Source: Paenibacillus ginsengarvi (lineage in GTDB: Bacteria > Bacillota > Bacilli > Paenibacillales > NBRC-103111). From it: 64,000 nt of DNA. A model generated the notes under the pieces. That model had not been told where the DNA came from. It saw only the letters and a program-made list of their open reading frames with translations, and did no database searches. Below are positions 25,094 to 33,499 of this stretch, piece after piece (within the stretch, counting starts at the first letter, position 1; every line of letters begins with the position of its first letter). Location of the stretch: contig NZ_RBAH01000006.1 of the NCBI RefSeq assembly GCF_003626695.1, positions 248,001 through 312,000 on the forward strand, read 5' to 3'. Position numbers and translations under genes: made by a program.

Positions 25094-26506
25094 TTGATTC
25101 ATCGACTAGAGACTCATTCGAAAGTGTTATCCTTCGTCCTTATATTGACGCTGACCTTGGGGATGCTCCCCTTGCTCGGCTTGCTTGGCGCAAAAGAAGC
25201 TAGTGCTTTTGAGCAGCCGACTATCAATTGCAGCAGTGTAGCGAATCAGGTTTATATTTCGGTATATTCCAATACTGCACCCAACCCGAAATGCTATAAT
25301 ACAAGTACGGTCCTTTTGGACGGTGTAGGCAATTACATCGTGACTCTGCATATTACGGAAGACTATAATCCCGAATCGACCGTAATGTCTAAAGTTCAAA
25401 ACGGTGTTAGTCAAGAGATTGAGCCAATCACTAGGACAGGAAGCCAGATTGTGTTCGAAGTGGAGGGTTTTCTCGGTGCCGAGCTTCATTTTGCCGTATT
25501 GCCTTATTGGATGAATACACCAGGGATTTACTACAAGGAGAAGAACTCTTTTACATTTTGGGACACCAGGTTGTATCAGTGGATTTATCCGACAACTCCT
25601 CCGAGCCAATTCGATATTTATTTATCGCAAATGCAGGAGTACAGCGCAGCCCGTATTGTGGGTTCGACTGGAACACTGCTTGGGGAAGCGAATCTCGTAA
25701 ACGGTCGCGCATTCATCCCGAACATATCGATTGAACAAGGGAATCGGATCTATGGTCTCCTCTTGAACAACAATCTGATCGAAGATTCATTCTTTGTAGG
25801 ATATCGGCCTCCCGGTATGGAGTATTCATCCGTATACAAAACGGTAGCCAAAGGATTTGATCCGACGGCTAATCTGTACTACCATACTAATGTTGACTCC
25901 TTGAATGGTTACCCGGATGAGGACTCTGTGACCGAACAACCGGCAAATCAGGTATTGTATTATTATGCGAAGTATGGGGAAAATCCAATCCTTCGCCTAC
26001 AGAACGGGAACGACGTACGGTTTATAACGATTACGGAGGAAGAGACCATCTTCTCGCCGTCCGATCTGTACACGGTGACGCTCACTAAGACTTTACCGGA
26101 ATCGAACGTACAATTGAACGGCCAGATTGTTTACTCGAAAGAACATATTGAGGGAAATTACTATATCGACACTCCCCACCTCTCGGATAGTCTGGGGCGG
26201 GTTACGTTCGTACACTTCATGCCGAATAAAGTATCGACAATACCGAATTATTTTTACTATGAAAACGAAATGGGTCTCCCTTTTACACTCGTGCCGACAA
26301 GCGTAGTCGATCCGGTGCAGGGCGGGGAGGCGAATCTTTCGGTCGTATCCGTTACCCGCCCCGGTTCGCCCGATCCTTCGAAGTTCGATCTGGCGGATCT
26401 GGTCTGGTTCGCCAAAAACGCATATCGCTTTGACATCGACCAAAATGGTGTCCACGACGGAAACGATTTAACCGATTTGATGCATTTACTAGCGCCCGGT
26501 TACTAG
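25094..26506 (+). CDS. Secreted protein with dockerin-like C-terminal EF-hand
   Basis: 470 residues from a TTG at 25094, with GGGGG upstream and a signal peptide (about 1-36, ending AKEASAFE). The start lies two bases after the FecR gene stop, so translation is probably coupled. The middle is beta-rich, with no family I recognise. The C-terminus reads PSKFDLADLVWFAKNAYRF and then DIDQNGVHDGNDLTDLMHLL: an EF-hand-type calcium loop (D-x-D-x-N-G-x-x-D-x-x-D) followed by a helix, preceded by a similar helix whose loop has lost its acidic residues. That is the shape of a degenerate dockerin repeat pair. Its neighbour carries a cohesin-like end. Confidence 0.75.
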   Translation: MIHRLETHSKVLSFVLILTLTLGMLPLLGLLGAKEASAFEQPTINCSSVANQVYISVYSNTAPNPKCYNTSTVLLDGVGNYIVTLHITEDYNPESTVMSKVQNGVSQEIEPITRTGSQIVFEVEGFLGAELHFAVLPYWMNTPGIYYKEKNSFTFWDTRLYQWIYPTTPPSQFDIYLSQMQEYSAARIVGSTGTLLGEANLVNGRAFIPNISIEQGNRIYGLLLNNNLIEDSFFVGYRPPGMEYSSVYKTVAKGFDPTANLYYHTNVDSLNGYPDEDSVTEQPANQVLYYYAKYGENPILRLQNGNDVRFITITEEETIFSPSDLYTVTLTKTLPESNVQLNGQIVYSKEHIEGNYYIDTPHLSDSLGRVTFVHFMPNKVSTIPNYFYYENEMGLPFTLVPTSVVDPVQGGEANLSVVSVTRPGSPDPSKFDLADLVWFAKNAYRFDIDQNGVHDGNDLTDLMHLLAPGY

Positions 26507-26530
26507 ACTAAACGAGCAAAGGAGAAACCG

Positions 26531-28138
26531 ATGAAAAAATCGTTGAAGCTTATAGCGGCGCCGCTGCTTGCCGCAGCCTTGCTTCTCGGGGGAACGACGG
26601 CCTTTGGTGCCGGCATCGACCAAGCTTTGGTCGGCGGAGAAGGGCAACTGCTCGCCGGAGTTTCCACATTTGCCGGAAAAGGCGACTTGGGTGAAGCGAA
26701 CGGCAAAACGGCGGAGTCGACGTTCCGCGCTCCGTGGAGCGTGCTGCCGCTGAAGGACGGAACGATTCTCGTAGCCGATGCCCGCAGTAATTTGATCCGT
26801 AGAATCGCCGGGGATGAGGTGACCACTTTCGCCGGTATCACGATCAGCAAGGATGCCTATAACTATCCGATCGGTGCTCTGCTCGACGGCAAGTCGGCGG
26901 CAGCCGTTTTCCAGCAGCCGAAGGGACTCGCCGCAGACAGCAAAGGCAACATTTATGTGGCCGATGAGAAAAATCATGCCATCCGCAAAATCGAAACGAA
27001 TGGCGATGTCACAACGCTGGCCGGAAACGGAGTACTCGGCAGCAAAGACGGTAAAGGCAAGGAGGCGGCGTTTTATTCGCCCCAGGATATCGCCGTTGCC
27101 GCAGACAGCACCTTATACGTAGCCGATACGCTCAACCATGCGATTCGCAAAATCACGCCTGACGGCACGGTGTCTACCTTGAACTCCAAATCCACCCGCT
27201 CTGTCGAGGTGGCGCCGGGGCAGTACGTACCGGCCGGCGACTTTGCAGATGGCGCCCTTTCGTCGGCGAAGTTTAATGAACCGACCGGACTGGCCTTCGA
27301 TGCGAAAGGCAACTTGTTCGTAAGCGACTCCGGCAACCAAGTAATCCGTTACATCGATTTGGCCACCAATACGGTATCGACCGTTGCCGGCAGCACGGCT
27401 GTCAAATATGGCGCATCGGAACTGTATGTAACGGGAGAATTTGCCGACGGCAAGGCGGCAGGGGCAAAGTTCAATTTCCCGAGAGGGCTGGCCGTCACGA
27501 AAGATGGCGGACTGCTTATTGCGGACAGTCTCAATCACGCGATTCGTTATTTGAAGGACGGGATTGTGCGTACGGTTGCCGGGGACGATCAAGCCGGTAG
27601 CAGCGACGGTACGGAACGGAACGCAGAACTGCACCATCCTTCGGACGTAGCGGTGACGTCGGACGGCAGCTTGCTTGTGGCCGACGCCTACAATAACAAG
27701 ATCCGAAAAGTCGCTTTCTACGAGCTGCCGGCGGGGGTTAAGGCGGACGGAACGATCAAGGTGGTCTACAACACGCGGCTGATCGAATTCGACGCGCAGC
27801 CGGAACTATCGAACGGCCGTACGATGGTGCCGGTCCGGGTTATTGCCGAAGGGCTCGGCTTCGACGTTAAATTTGCGGAGCAGGCGGAAACCGGAGCACG
27901 CAGCGTAAGTTTAAGCAAGGGCGGCACAACGATCGGGCTGACGATTGACAAGTCCGAGCTTGTGAAAACGGTGAATGGCGGAAGCCGGCTTACGAAAGAG
28001 ATCGACGCTGCGCCATACATCAAGGATGACCGGACATTTGTGCCAGTGCGCTTTTTTGCCGAAGAGCTTGGCCTGGACGTAGAGTGGAATGAATCGACCC
28101 GCACGGTTATTTTGCGGGACAAGACGGACGGCCAATAA
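26531..28138 (+). CDS. Secreted NHL-repeat beta-propeller with C-terminal stalk domain
   Basis: 535 residues. The signal peptide (about 1-27) is followed by six NHL repeats (about 40-395), each with a P.G/D.A...DG.L.VAD..N..IR.I core (for example PKGLAADSKGNIYVADEKNH, PQDIAVAADSTLYVADTLNH), enough for a closed six-bladed propeller. The remainder (about 400-535) is the copper-amine-oxidase N-domain-like 'stalk' found in Paenibacillaceae envelope proteins, with paired NGRTMVPVRVIAEGLGFDVK and DDRTFVPVRFFAEELGLDVE motifs. It likely binds ligands or wall polymers outside the cell. It is last in the cyclase operon, 24 bases after the dockerin-like gene. Confidence 0.88.
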   Translation: MKKSLKLIAAPLLAAALLLGGTTAFGAGIDQALVGGEGQLLAGVSTFAGKGDLGEANGKTAESTFRAPWSVLPLKDGTILVADARSNLIRRIAGDEVTTFAGITISKDAYNYPIGALLDGKSAAAVFQQPKGLAADSKGNIYVADEKNHAIRKIETNGDVTTLAGNGVLGSKDGKGKEAAFYSPQDIAVAADSTLYVADTLNHAIRKITPDGTVSTLNSKSTRSVEVAPGQYVPAGDFADGALSSAKFNEPTGLAFDAKGNLFVSDSGNQVIRYIDLATNTVSTVAGSTAVKYGASELYVTGEFADGKAAGAKFNFPRGLAVTKDGGLLIADSLNHAIRYLKDGIVRTVAGDDQAGSSDGTERNAELHHPSDVAVTSDGSLLVADAYNNKIRKVAFYELPAGVKADGTIKVVYNTRLIEFDAQPELSNGRTMVPVRVIAEGLGFDVKFAEQAETGARSVSLSKGGTTIGLTIDKSELVKTVNGGSRLTKEIDAAPYIKDDRTFVPVRFFAEELGLDVEWNESTRTVILRDKTDGQ

Positions 28139-28163
28139 GCCGGATCTGTTTATGTTTTCGATA

Positions 28164-28198
28164 GAAGTCTGTCCTTTCGACAGGCTTCTTCTTTTTTT
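28164..28198 (+). terminator. Terminator of the CHASE2-cyclase operon
   Basis: GAAG(T)CTGTC / GACAG(G)CTTC hairpin followed by TTCTTTTTTT, 25 bases after the last stop. Confidence 0.88.
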
Positions 28199-28348
28199 GG
28201 GCGAAACGGTCCCTTCAAAACGGCATCAGCCTGACCGATAATACTGGTAGAGTTACTTGCGTTTGTTTGAGTACAGCGCCGGCAGCTTCTATATATAGTA
28301 GAAACGGGATGGCGGACGACCCGCGCATACAGGAGGGATGAACCCGGA

Positions 28349-29827
28349 ATGGAAACGCCGCCGGAAGATAAAGTATATTTGAAAGATTACATCAAAGAGC
28401 ATCCGAACAATAAAATGGCCTGGTATTTGCTGGGCCGTCAATATATGGCCAAAGGCGAGGTAGGGAAAGCGAATTATTGCTTCCAGCAAGCGGGAGAAGT
28501 ATTCAGCGCGTTCGAGAATAAATTACCGCACTGCTCCAAGGAGGATCAAGCAGCCGATGCGAACGGCGCCGGGGAGACGGCGGCAACCGGACGCAAACGA
28601 GCCGGGTGGAAAACGGCCGTCGTCGCCCTGTTGCTTCTGCTCGGAAGTTATATTCCGGTTCAGTCCGATCCGCTTTCCGGAACATCCGCAGTTTCGGAAG
28701 CGAGCGGGGTGCTGGAGGCCGGACTTGAAGCAAATCAGGCGCTGCTCGCCCATATGGGAGGCGAAGCATTCGACGTCGTCTATACGGTAGGAGACAGTCC
28801 TGGAGCAAGCCGGACGGGGCAGATCGGGGAACTGTTAACCCGTTTTCAGGATAAAGCGAAAACAAAAGCGGAGTCGCTGCTGCTCGCCGATCCCGACTGG
28901 AACGGGGGGCGCAAATGGCTCCTGTGGCCGTCGCCGGTTCGTCCGGTCGTCCTGGCAGAGCGCTCGGATACGGCAGCCGGCACGCGCCTGACCTATTACG
29001 ATGCCAAGACATGCCAGTGCGAGCCGGCTGCTGGGGCATTGGCCGCGATCCGATACAAAGAATGGCAAAGCGCCCAGCTCCAGCAGTTGATCGTCCGTTC
29101 CGCTGTAGCCGGTTATGAAGCGGTGAACGGCAAAACGCCGGATTCGATTGAGCAGCTAGCCCGGAGTTATCCGGATAACTGGCTGTCCGGTTATACGCCG
29201 GCGATGAAAACCTATTTCGATCGGTGGAAGGGACAGCGGCAAGAAGGGCCGGCTACAGGCGGCAAGCGAGACGGAGGAGCGGCGAGCGCAGGTTCGGGCG
29301 GACAAGCCGGACAAGCCGGACAAACGGGGCAACCGTCGTCGCCCGCCGCATCGCCGCTGCTGACGTCGGATGAGGCGCTGAAGGAACCGATGCGCATTCT
29401 GATCGATAGAACGACCCATACGCTTGCCCTTGTTAGCGGAAGCGTTGTCGTTCGCAGCTATCAGGTCGGCTTGGGGGGCGACCGGACGCCGGTAGGAGAG
29501 TTTACGATTACCGAGAAGGTGCGCAATCCGAACGGCCGCGACAACGGAACATTCGGAAGCAGGGGCATGACGCTTTCGGATACGCTGTATGCTATACACG
29601 GGACGAACCAGCCTTCCAGCATCGGCAAGGACAAGTCGCTCGGCTGCATACGCATGCTGACGCCCGACGTCGAAGAGCTGTTCGACCTCGTGCCGAAAGG
29701 AACGAAGGTTGTAATCGGCGACAAGCTGGATATTCCCTCTGGGGCGAATCGCGCCGAAGCGGCTCTGCGGCTGCCGCCGGCCGCGGACGAGACGAATCCT
29801 AACAAAACGTACAAATGGCTGGACTGA
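28349..29827 (+). CDS. L,D-transpeptidase (YkuD) with cytosolic N-terminal domain
   Basis: 492 residues. The cytosolic N-terminus (about 1-55; LKDYIKEHPNNKMAWYLLGR and then EVGKANYCFQQA) looks like one TPR-type helical pair. A single membrane helix (about 84-100) follows, then a low-complexity linker with GGQAGQAGQTGQ. The catalytic YkuD domain (about 350-475) has IHGTNQPSSIGKDKSLGCIRM with catalytic Cys433; the usual SHGCIRM is SLGCIRM here, with the first histidine upstream retained. It would make 3-3 peptidoglycan cross-links or attach proteins outside the membrane. GGAGGG precedes the ATG. The TPR-like cytosolic part is unusual for this family. Confidence 0.88.
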   Translation: METPPEDKVYLKDYIKEHPNNKMAWYLLGRQYMAKGEVGKANYCFQQAGEVFSAFENKLPHCSKEDQAADANGAGETAATGRKRAGWKTAVVALLLLLGSYIPVQSDPLSGTSAVSEASGVLEAGLEANQALLAHMGGEAFDVVYTVGDSPGASRTGQIGELLTRFQDKAKTKAESLLLADPDWNGGRKWLLWPSPVRPVVLAERSDTAAGTRLTYYDAKTCQCEPAAGALAAIRYKEWQSAQLQQLIVRSAVAGYEAVNGKTPDSIEQLARSYPDNWLSGYTPAMKTYFDRWKGQRQEGPATGGKRDGGAASAGSGGQAGQAGQTGQPSSPAASPLLTSDEALKEPMRILIDRTTHTLALVSGSVVVRSYQVGLGGDRTPVGEFTITEKVRNPNGRDNGTFGSRGMTLSDTLYAIHGTNQPSSIGKDKSLGCIRMLTPDVEELFDLVPKGTKVVIGDKLDIPSGANRAEAALRLPPAADETNPNKTYKWLD

Positions 29828-29868
29828 CAGCAGATTGCCGGACTTTACAGTTTCCTAAAGCGCAATAA

Positions 29869-29924
29869 CCCCTTTCCCTGTACCTGCCGTAACACGATAG
29901 ACGAGGCTTGGTCAGGGAAAGGGG
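29869..29924. other. Long perfect inverted repeat after the L,D-transpeptidase gene
   Basis: CCCCTTTCCCTG and CAGGGAAAGGGG form a 12-bp stem with a 32-base loop, 41 bases after the stop. A weak T run (GTTTTTC) comes twelve bases later, so it may act as a terminator or RNA-stabilising stem. Confidence 0.55.
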
Positions 29925-29959
29925 GCGCAGGGAGTTTTTCGCTTGCCACCTCGCGGCTG

Positions 29960-30094
29960 TCACGGATTCCAGATGAGCAGCACGATCATGAGCAGCACGA
30001 TCGCGCCGATAACGGAGGCGACCCAGACGATCGCCTTTTTGTTCATTTCATTTTTAGGTTTGCGCTGCATGTAGTTCGGTTTCCGGTTCGCCAT
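29960..30094 (-). CDS. Small single-pass membrane protein (44 residues)
   Basis: It reads MANRKPNYMQRKPKNEMNKK and then AIVWVASVIGAIVLLMIVLLIWNP: a strongly basic cytosolic N-terminus followed by one membrane helix at the very end. AAAGG lies about 11 bases before the ATG. No function is recognised; size and charge resemble small membrane regulators. The reading frame, binding site and hydrophobic pattern together support a real gene. Confidence 0.6.
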   Translation of the reverse strand: MANRKPNYMQRKPKNEMNKKAIVWVASVIGAIVLLMIVLLIWNP

Positions 30095-30277
30095 TCGCGG
30101 ATCAACCTTTCCTCTTCCTTTTCAGAATAGTATAACAAATCGGAATTCGCAATGAAAGGGTTTGCACGAGCGTTGGAGGCGTTCTTCAGTGCTGCTTCCC
30201 GAAACGTTGGACTTTCTTTTTGCCGCGGAAACGGATAAACTGATCGATAGAGTCTACAATAAGGTGGAGTGTACTGC

Positions 30278-31378
30278 ATGATTTACCGCAATTTGGCAAA
30301 ACCCATTTTATTTCAAATAGACGCCGAGAAAGCGCATCATTTGACTGTGGACGGGCTGGGAGCCGTTAGCCGGGTGCCCGGCATGTCCTCGCTCATCCAT
30401 ACGTTTTGCGGCGTGAAGAGCGATCCGGCTACGACCGTATCGCTGTGCGGAATCACGTTTCCGAATCCGGTCGGGCTTGCGGCCGGGCTCGACAAAAATG
30501 CCGCGGCGGTACGCGGCTTCGCTTCTCTCGGCTTCGGTTTCATGGAAGTCGGCACGGTTACCCCCAGACCGCAGCAAGGTAACGATAAGCCGCGTCTGTT
30601 CCGGCTGCCTGCGGATGACGCGCTTGTGAACCGGATGGGCTTTAATAACGTAGGCGCGGAGACGATGGCCGCTCACTTGAAGCAGGCCGGCCGGGTCCGT
30701 ATTCCGGTTGCGGTCAATATCGGCAAAAATAAAGATACGCCGAACGAGCAGGCTGAGGACGATTATCGCAAATGCGTGCGGACGCTGTATCCGTACGGCG
30801 ATTTCTTTGTCGTTAATATCAGCTCCCCCAATACGCCCGGCTTGCGCAATTTGCAGCATGGAGCCGAGCTGCAAAGCCTCGTTCGCGCCGTCAAGGACGA
30901 GATGGACAAGGCGAGCAAAACGTACAAGCTGCCGCTGAAGCCCGTTTTTGTAAAAATCGCGCCGGACGTAACGGAAACCGAGCTGGAGTATATGGTAGAG
31001 TCGCTTGTGTCGAGCGGCGTCTCCGGCGTTATTGCCACGAATACGACGATTGGCCGGGAAGGGCTGCGCCACCCGAATGCGAAAGAAACCGGGGGCCTGA
31101 GCGGCAAGCCGCTAACCGAGCGTTCGACGGATATCGTGCGCCGCGTATACCGGCAGACCGGCGGCAAGCTGCCGATTATCGGCTCGGGGGGCATTTTCAC
31201 AGCGTCAGACGCATATGAAAAAATACGTGCCGGAGCAAGTCTCGTGGAGGTGTACACAGCTCTTATTTACAAAGGGCCCGGCCTTCTGCGCGAATTGAAC
31301 GAAGGCTTGCGCGGCTTGCTTGAGCGGGACGGATTCCGGCATGTTTCCGAAGCGGTCGGATCCGGTGTAAAAGCATGA
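30278..31378 (+). CDS. pyrD: Dihydroorotate dehydrogenase, quinone-dependent (class 2)
   Basis: A 366-residue FMN enzyme oxidising dihydroorotate to orotate with quinone at the inner membrane face. The class 2 N-terminal amphipathic helix region (MIYRNLAKPILFQIDAEKAH) precedes the barrel. Diagnostic segments are GLAAGLDKNA, GTVTPRPQQGNDKPRLFRLP, NRMGFNN, VNISSPNTPGLRNLQ (catalytic serine region), ATNTT and IIGSGGIFTASDA. Many Firmicutes use class 1B PyrD with PyrK in the pyr operon; this is a solitary class 2 gene. GGTGGAG precedes the ATG at 30278. Confidence 0.95.
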   Translation: MIYRNLAKPILFQIDAEKAHHLTVDGLGAVSRVPGMSSLIHTFCGVKSDPATTVSLCGITFPNPVGLAAGLDKNAAAVRGFASLGFGFMEVGTVTPRPQQGNDKPRLFRLPADDALVNRMGFNNVGAETMAAHLKQAGRVRIPVAVNIGKNKDTPNEQAEDDYRKCVRTLYPYGDFFVVNISSPNTPGLRNLQHGAELQSLVRAVKDEMDKASKTYKLPLKPVFVKIAPDVTETELEYMVESLVSSGVSGVIATNTTIGREGLRHPNAKETGGLSGKPLTERSTDIVRRVYRQTGGKLPIIGSGGIFTASDAYEKIRAGASLVEVYTALIYKGPGLLRELNEGLRGLLERDGFRHVSEAVGSGVKA

Positions 31379-31401
31379 CAACGGGTTCAGGAGGCGGTCG
31401 T

Positions 31402-32205
31402 ATGGACAGCAGGGATTGGAAAAAGTTTTTGATTCCATACGAGCAGGCGGTCGAGGAGCTGAAGGTGAAATTCAAGACGCTCCGCACGGAAATGAAAGCC
31501 CGCGAAGAATACTCGCAGATTGAATTCGTGACGGGGCGAGTAAAGCGTATTTCAAGCATTATGGAAAAGGCGAAGCGGCTTCAAGTTCCGATGGACCGGC
31601 TGGAGCAGGGAATCGAGGATATAGCGGGCATCCGCATCATGTGCCAGTTCATCCAGGATATCCAAAGCTTGTCGGAGCTCATTCGGCAGCGTAAAGATAT
31701 GTCCGTCGTCTACGAAAAAGATTATATTACGAATTATAAGGAAAGCGGCTATCGCAGCTACCATATTATTATCGAATATCCGATCCAAACATCGCTCGGT
31801 CAAAAAACGGTGCTGGCGGAAATCCAAATGCGTACGCTAGCGATGAATTTTTGGGCGACGATCGAGCATTCGCTGAGCTACAAGCATCGCGAGAGGCTGC
31901 CCGAGGACGTCAAGCACCGGCTGCAAAAGGCGGCGGAAGCGGCTTACGCGCTCGATCAGGAAATGTCGCATATCCGCGACGAAATTATGGATGCCCAGCG
32001 GCTGTTCGAGGACAATTCGAACCTGGTTTCGAAGCTGCTGAACCAGATTCAGGATTTGTATTATTACCATCGCGTGCGGGAGGCTGCGGGCTTCCAGCTG
32101 AAATTCAACGAGCTGTGGGAAACGGAAGATATAATGGGCATGCGGGCTTTGGCGGTGCAGGTAGAGGAAGCGGCGCTGCGCGCTAAAAAGTCGGATACGA
32201 TCTGA
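31402..32205 (+). CDS. relQ: Small alarmone synthetase, RelQ/YjbM-like
   Basis: A 267-residue (p)ppGpp synthetase with no hydrolase domain. The N-terminus DWKKFLIPYEQAVEELKVKFK is near-identical in pattern to Bacillus YjbM. Synthetase motifs follow: EFVTGRVKRISSIMEKAKR, GIEDIAGIRIMCQF, YKESGYRSYH and EIQMRTLAMNFWATIEHSLSYK. It is about 55 residues longer than YjbM at the C-terminus (FEDNSNLVSKLLNQIQDLYY onward), forming a further helical extension. GGAGG stands seven bases before ATG 31402. It follows pyrD by 23 bases and may share its transcript. Confidence 0.92.
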   Translation: MDSRDWKKFLIPYEQAVEELKVKFKTLRTEMKAREEYSQIEFVTGRVKRISSIMEKAKRLQVPMDRLEQGIEDIAGIRIMCQFIQDIQSLSELIRQRKDMSVVYEKDYITNYKESGYRSYHIIIEYPIQTSLGQKTVLAEIQMRTLAMNFWATIEHSLSYKHRERLPEDVKHRLQKAAEAAYALDQEMSHIRDEIMDAQRLFEDNSNLVSKLLNQIQDLYYYHRVREAAGFQLKFNELWETEDIMGMRALAVQVEEAALRAKKSDTI

Positions 32206-32236
32206 GTACCCGCACACGCTTGGAAGCAGAGGCACA

Positions 32237-32277
32237 GAAGCCCCCTTTTCGGACGTTAGCCGGAAAGTGAGGGCTTC
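32237..32277 (+). terminator. Hairpin after relQ, weak terminator
   Basis: GAAGCCC / GGGCTTC arms with inner TTT(T)CGG / CCG(G)AAA pairing. The following T run is short, so termination may be partial. Confidence 0.5.
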
Positions 32278-32309
32278 GCTTCCATTTCACACGTCGAAGG
32301 AGGCCGGAG

Positions 32310-32729
32310 ATGAACGGGTTTGATCTGCTGTTTGTCGATTTTATATACTATTTCAACGTCGAACGGGACTATTTCGAGTGCCACGAGGTGATGGAGGAGC
32401 TGTGGCTGGAGGAAGGGCGCAATCCGCTGTACCAGGGGCTTCTGCAAGTGGCGGTCGCGCTGTATCACCACCGGAACGGCAATGTCGGAGGCGCCATCAA
32501 GCTGTTCTCGCAAGGGATCGAGAAGCTGAGCTTTTATCCGCGGCAGACGATGGGGATCGATCTCGGCAAGCTGGTCGCCGATGCGGAAGCGTATTTGGAC
32601 AAGCTGCTGAACATCGATGAGGAGCCGTGCGAGTTTTACGATCTGGATATTGCGATTGTGCATTCCGAACTAGCGGCGATGGTCGAGGAGCTTAAAGCGT
32701 TTCCGCCCGCGAAACAACAAGAACCGTAA
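32310..32729 (+). CDS. DUF309 protein
   Basis: A 139-residue helical protein with the DUF309 core VERDYFECHEVMEELWLEEG, then PLYQGLLQVAVALYHHRNGN. The HEVMEE...W and HHRNGN segments form the conserved cluster, suggestive of a metal or ligand site, but the function is unknown. It is cytosolic, with no signal peptide. GAAGGAGG precedes the ATG. Confidence 0.88.
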   Translation: MNGFDLLFVDFIYYFNVERDYFECHEVMEELWLEEGRNPLYQGLLQVAVALYHHRNGNVGGAIKLFSQGIEKLSFYPRQTMGIDLGKLVADAEAYLDKLLNIDEEPCEFYDLDIAIVHSELAAMVEELKAFPPAKQQEP

Positions 32730-32751
32730 ACGGAACCCCGGTTTACATACA

Positions 32752-32787
32752 AAAAAGCGGCAATCCCCGAAAGGAATTGGCCGCTTG
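32752..32787. terminator. Terminator between the DUF309 gene and the thioredoxin-like gene
   Basis: AAGCGGC / GCCGCTT arms, with the A run on the left acting as U-tract for the minus-strand gene. Confidence 0.7.
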
Positions 32788-32795
32788 TTGGCATG

Positions 32796-33338
32796 TCACT
32801 TTTTCTTCGCTTCCTCGAAAAACTTTTTGAAATCGTCGGCGGAATAACCGGGTTGTCCGTCATGGCTGATGCCGCCTTCCATGCGAAGCACTTCCTTGCC
32901 GCCTTTGTAATAAATAATCGTCGGCGTTGCCTTGATGTTGAACTCGTTCCAGCCCGCCTCGTATTCCCACAGATTGAACTGCTTCAGATCGACGCCCGCC
33001 GTTTTGGCGATCGGATTCAGTATCGGCGTAGTGGCGATGCAGTGTGGGCAGGTCGTTTGGAAATAGTAGACGAACATATCTTTTTTGGCGCTTAGATCGC
33101 TCTTGAGATCGGCCGTTTTAATAATGTTCTGGTAGTTCGCATCGCCGAGCTGAGCGAGCGTCTCCGGTCTGAGCTTGACGGCTTCCACACCGTAAAGCTG
33201 TTTCGATTTGTCGTTCATGGCCGGATCGATTTGGCTGACGCGGGCTTGCTCCTTTGTCTTTTCGCTTTGATGATTTACAATGAAAAGTAGGACGAATAGT
33301 CCGACGATAATGCCTAAATAAATGAGCAGCTTTTTCAC
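32796..33338 (-). CDS. Membrane-anchored thioredoxin-like protein
   Basis: 180 residues from a GTG start, with GGGGGGAT upstream. An N-terminal anchor (residues 3-21) is followed by a thioredoxin-type domain with TTCPHC (C97, C100) and the cis-proline loop IKATPTIIYYKGGKE. The CPHC active site resembles DsbA/BdbA-type oxidants more than reducing thioredoxins. It faces outside the membrane and probably forms or rearranges disulfides. No partner quinone oxidoreductase (BdbC) is adjacent. Confidence 0.83.
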   Translation of the reverse strand: MKKLLIYLGIIVGLFVLLFIVNHQSEKTKEQARVSQIDPAMNDKSKQLYGVEAVKLRPETLAQLGDANYQNIIKTADLKSDLSAKKDMFVYYFQTTCPHCIATTPILNPIAKTAGVDLKQFNLWEYEAGWNEFNIKATPTIIYYKGGKEVLRMEGGISHDGQPGYSADDFKKFFEEAKKK

Positions 33339-33499
33339 GTGATCCCCCCGGAACGGATACAGTATTTTTTGCAGACAGAAATATAAAATTCTACTTGCTC
33401 CCCTCTGTTTCCTTCCGGGTACAACACTAAAATTATGATCATTTTTTGAACGCTAAGCTCGAAATACATGTTCATGCGAGGCCAGAGAGGGGATTACAG

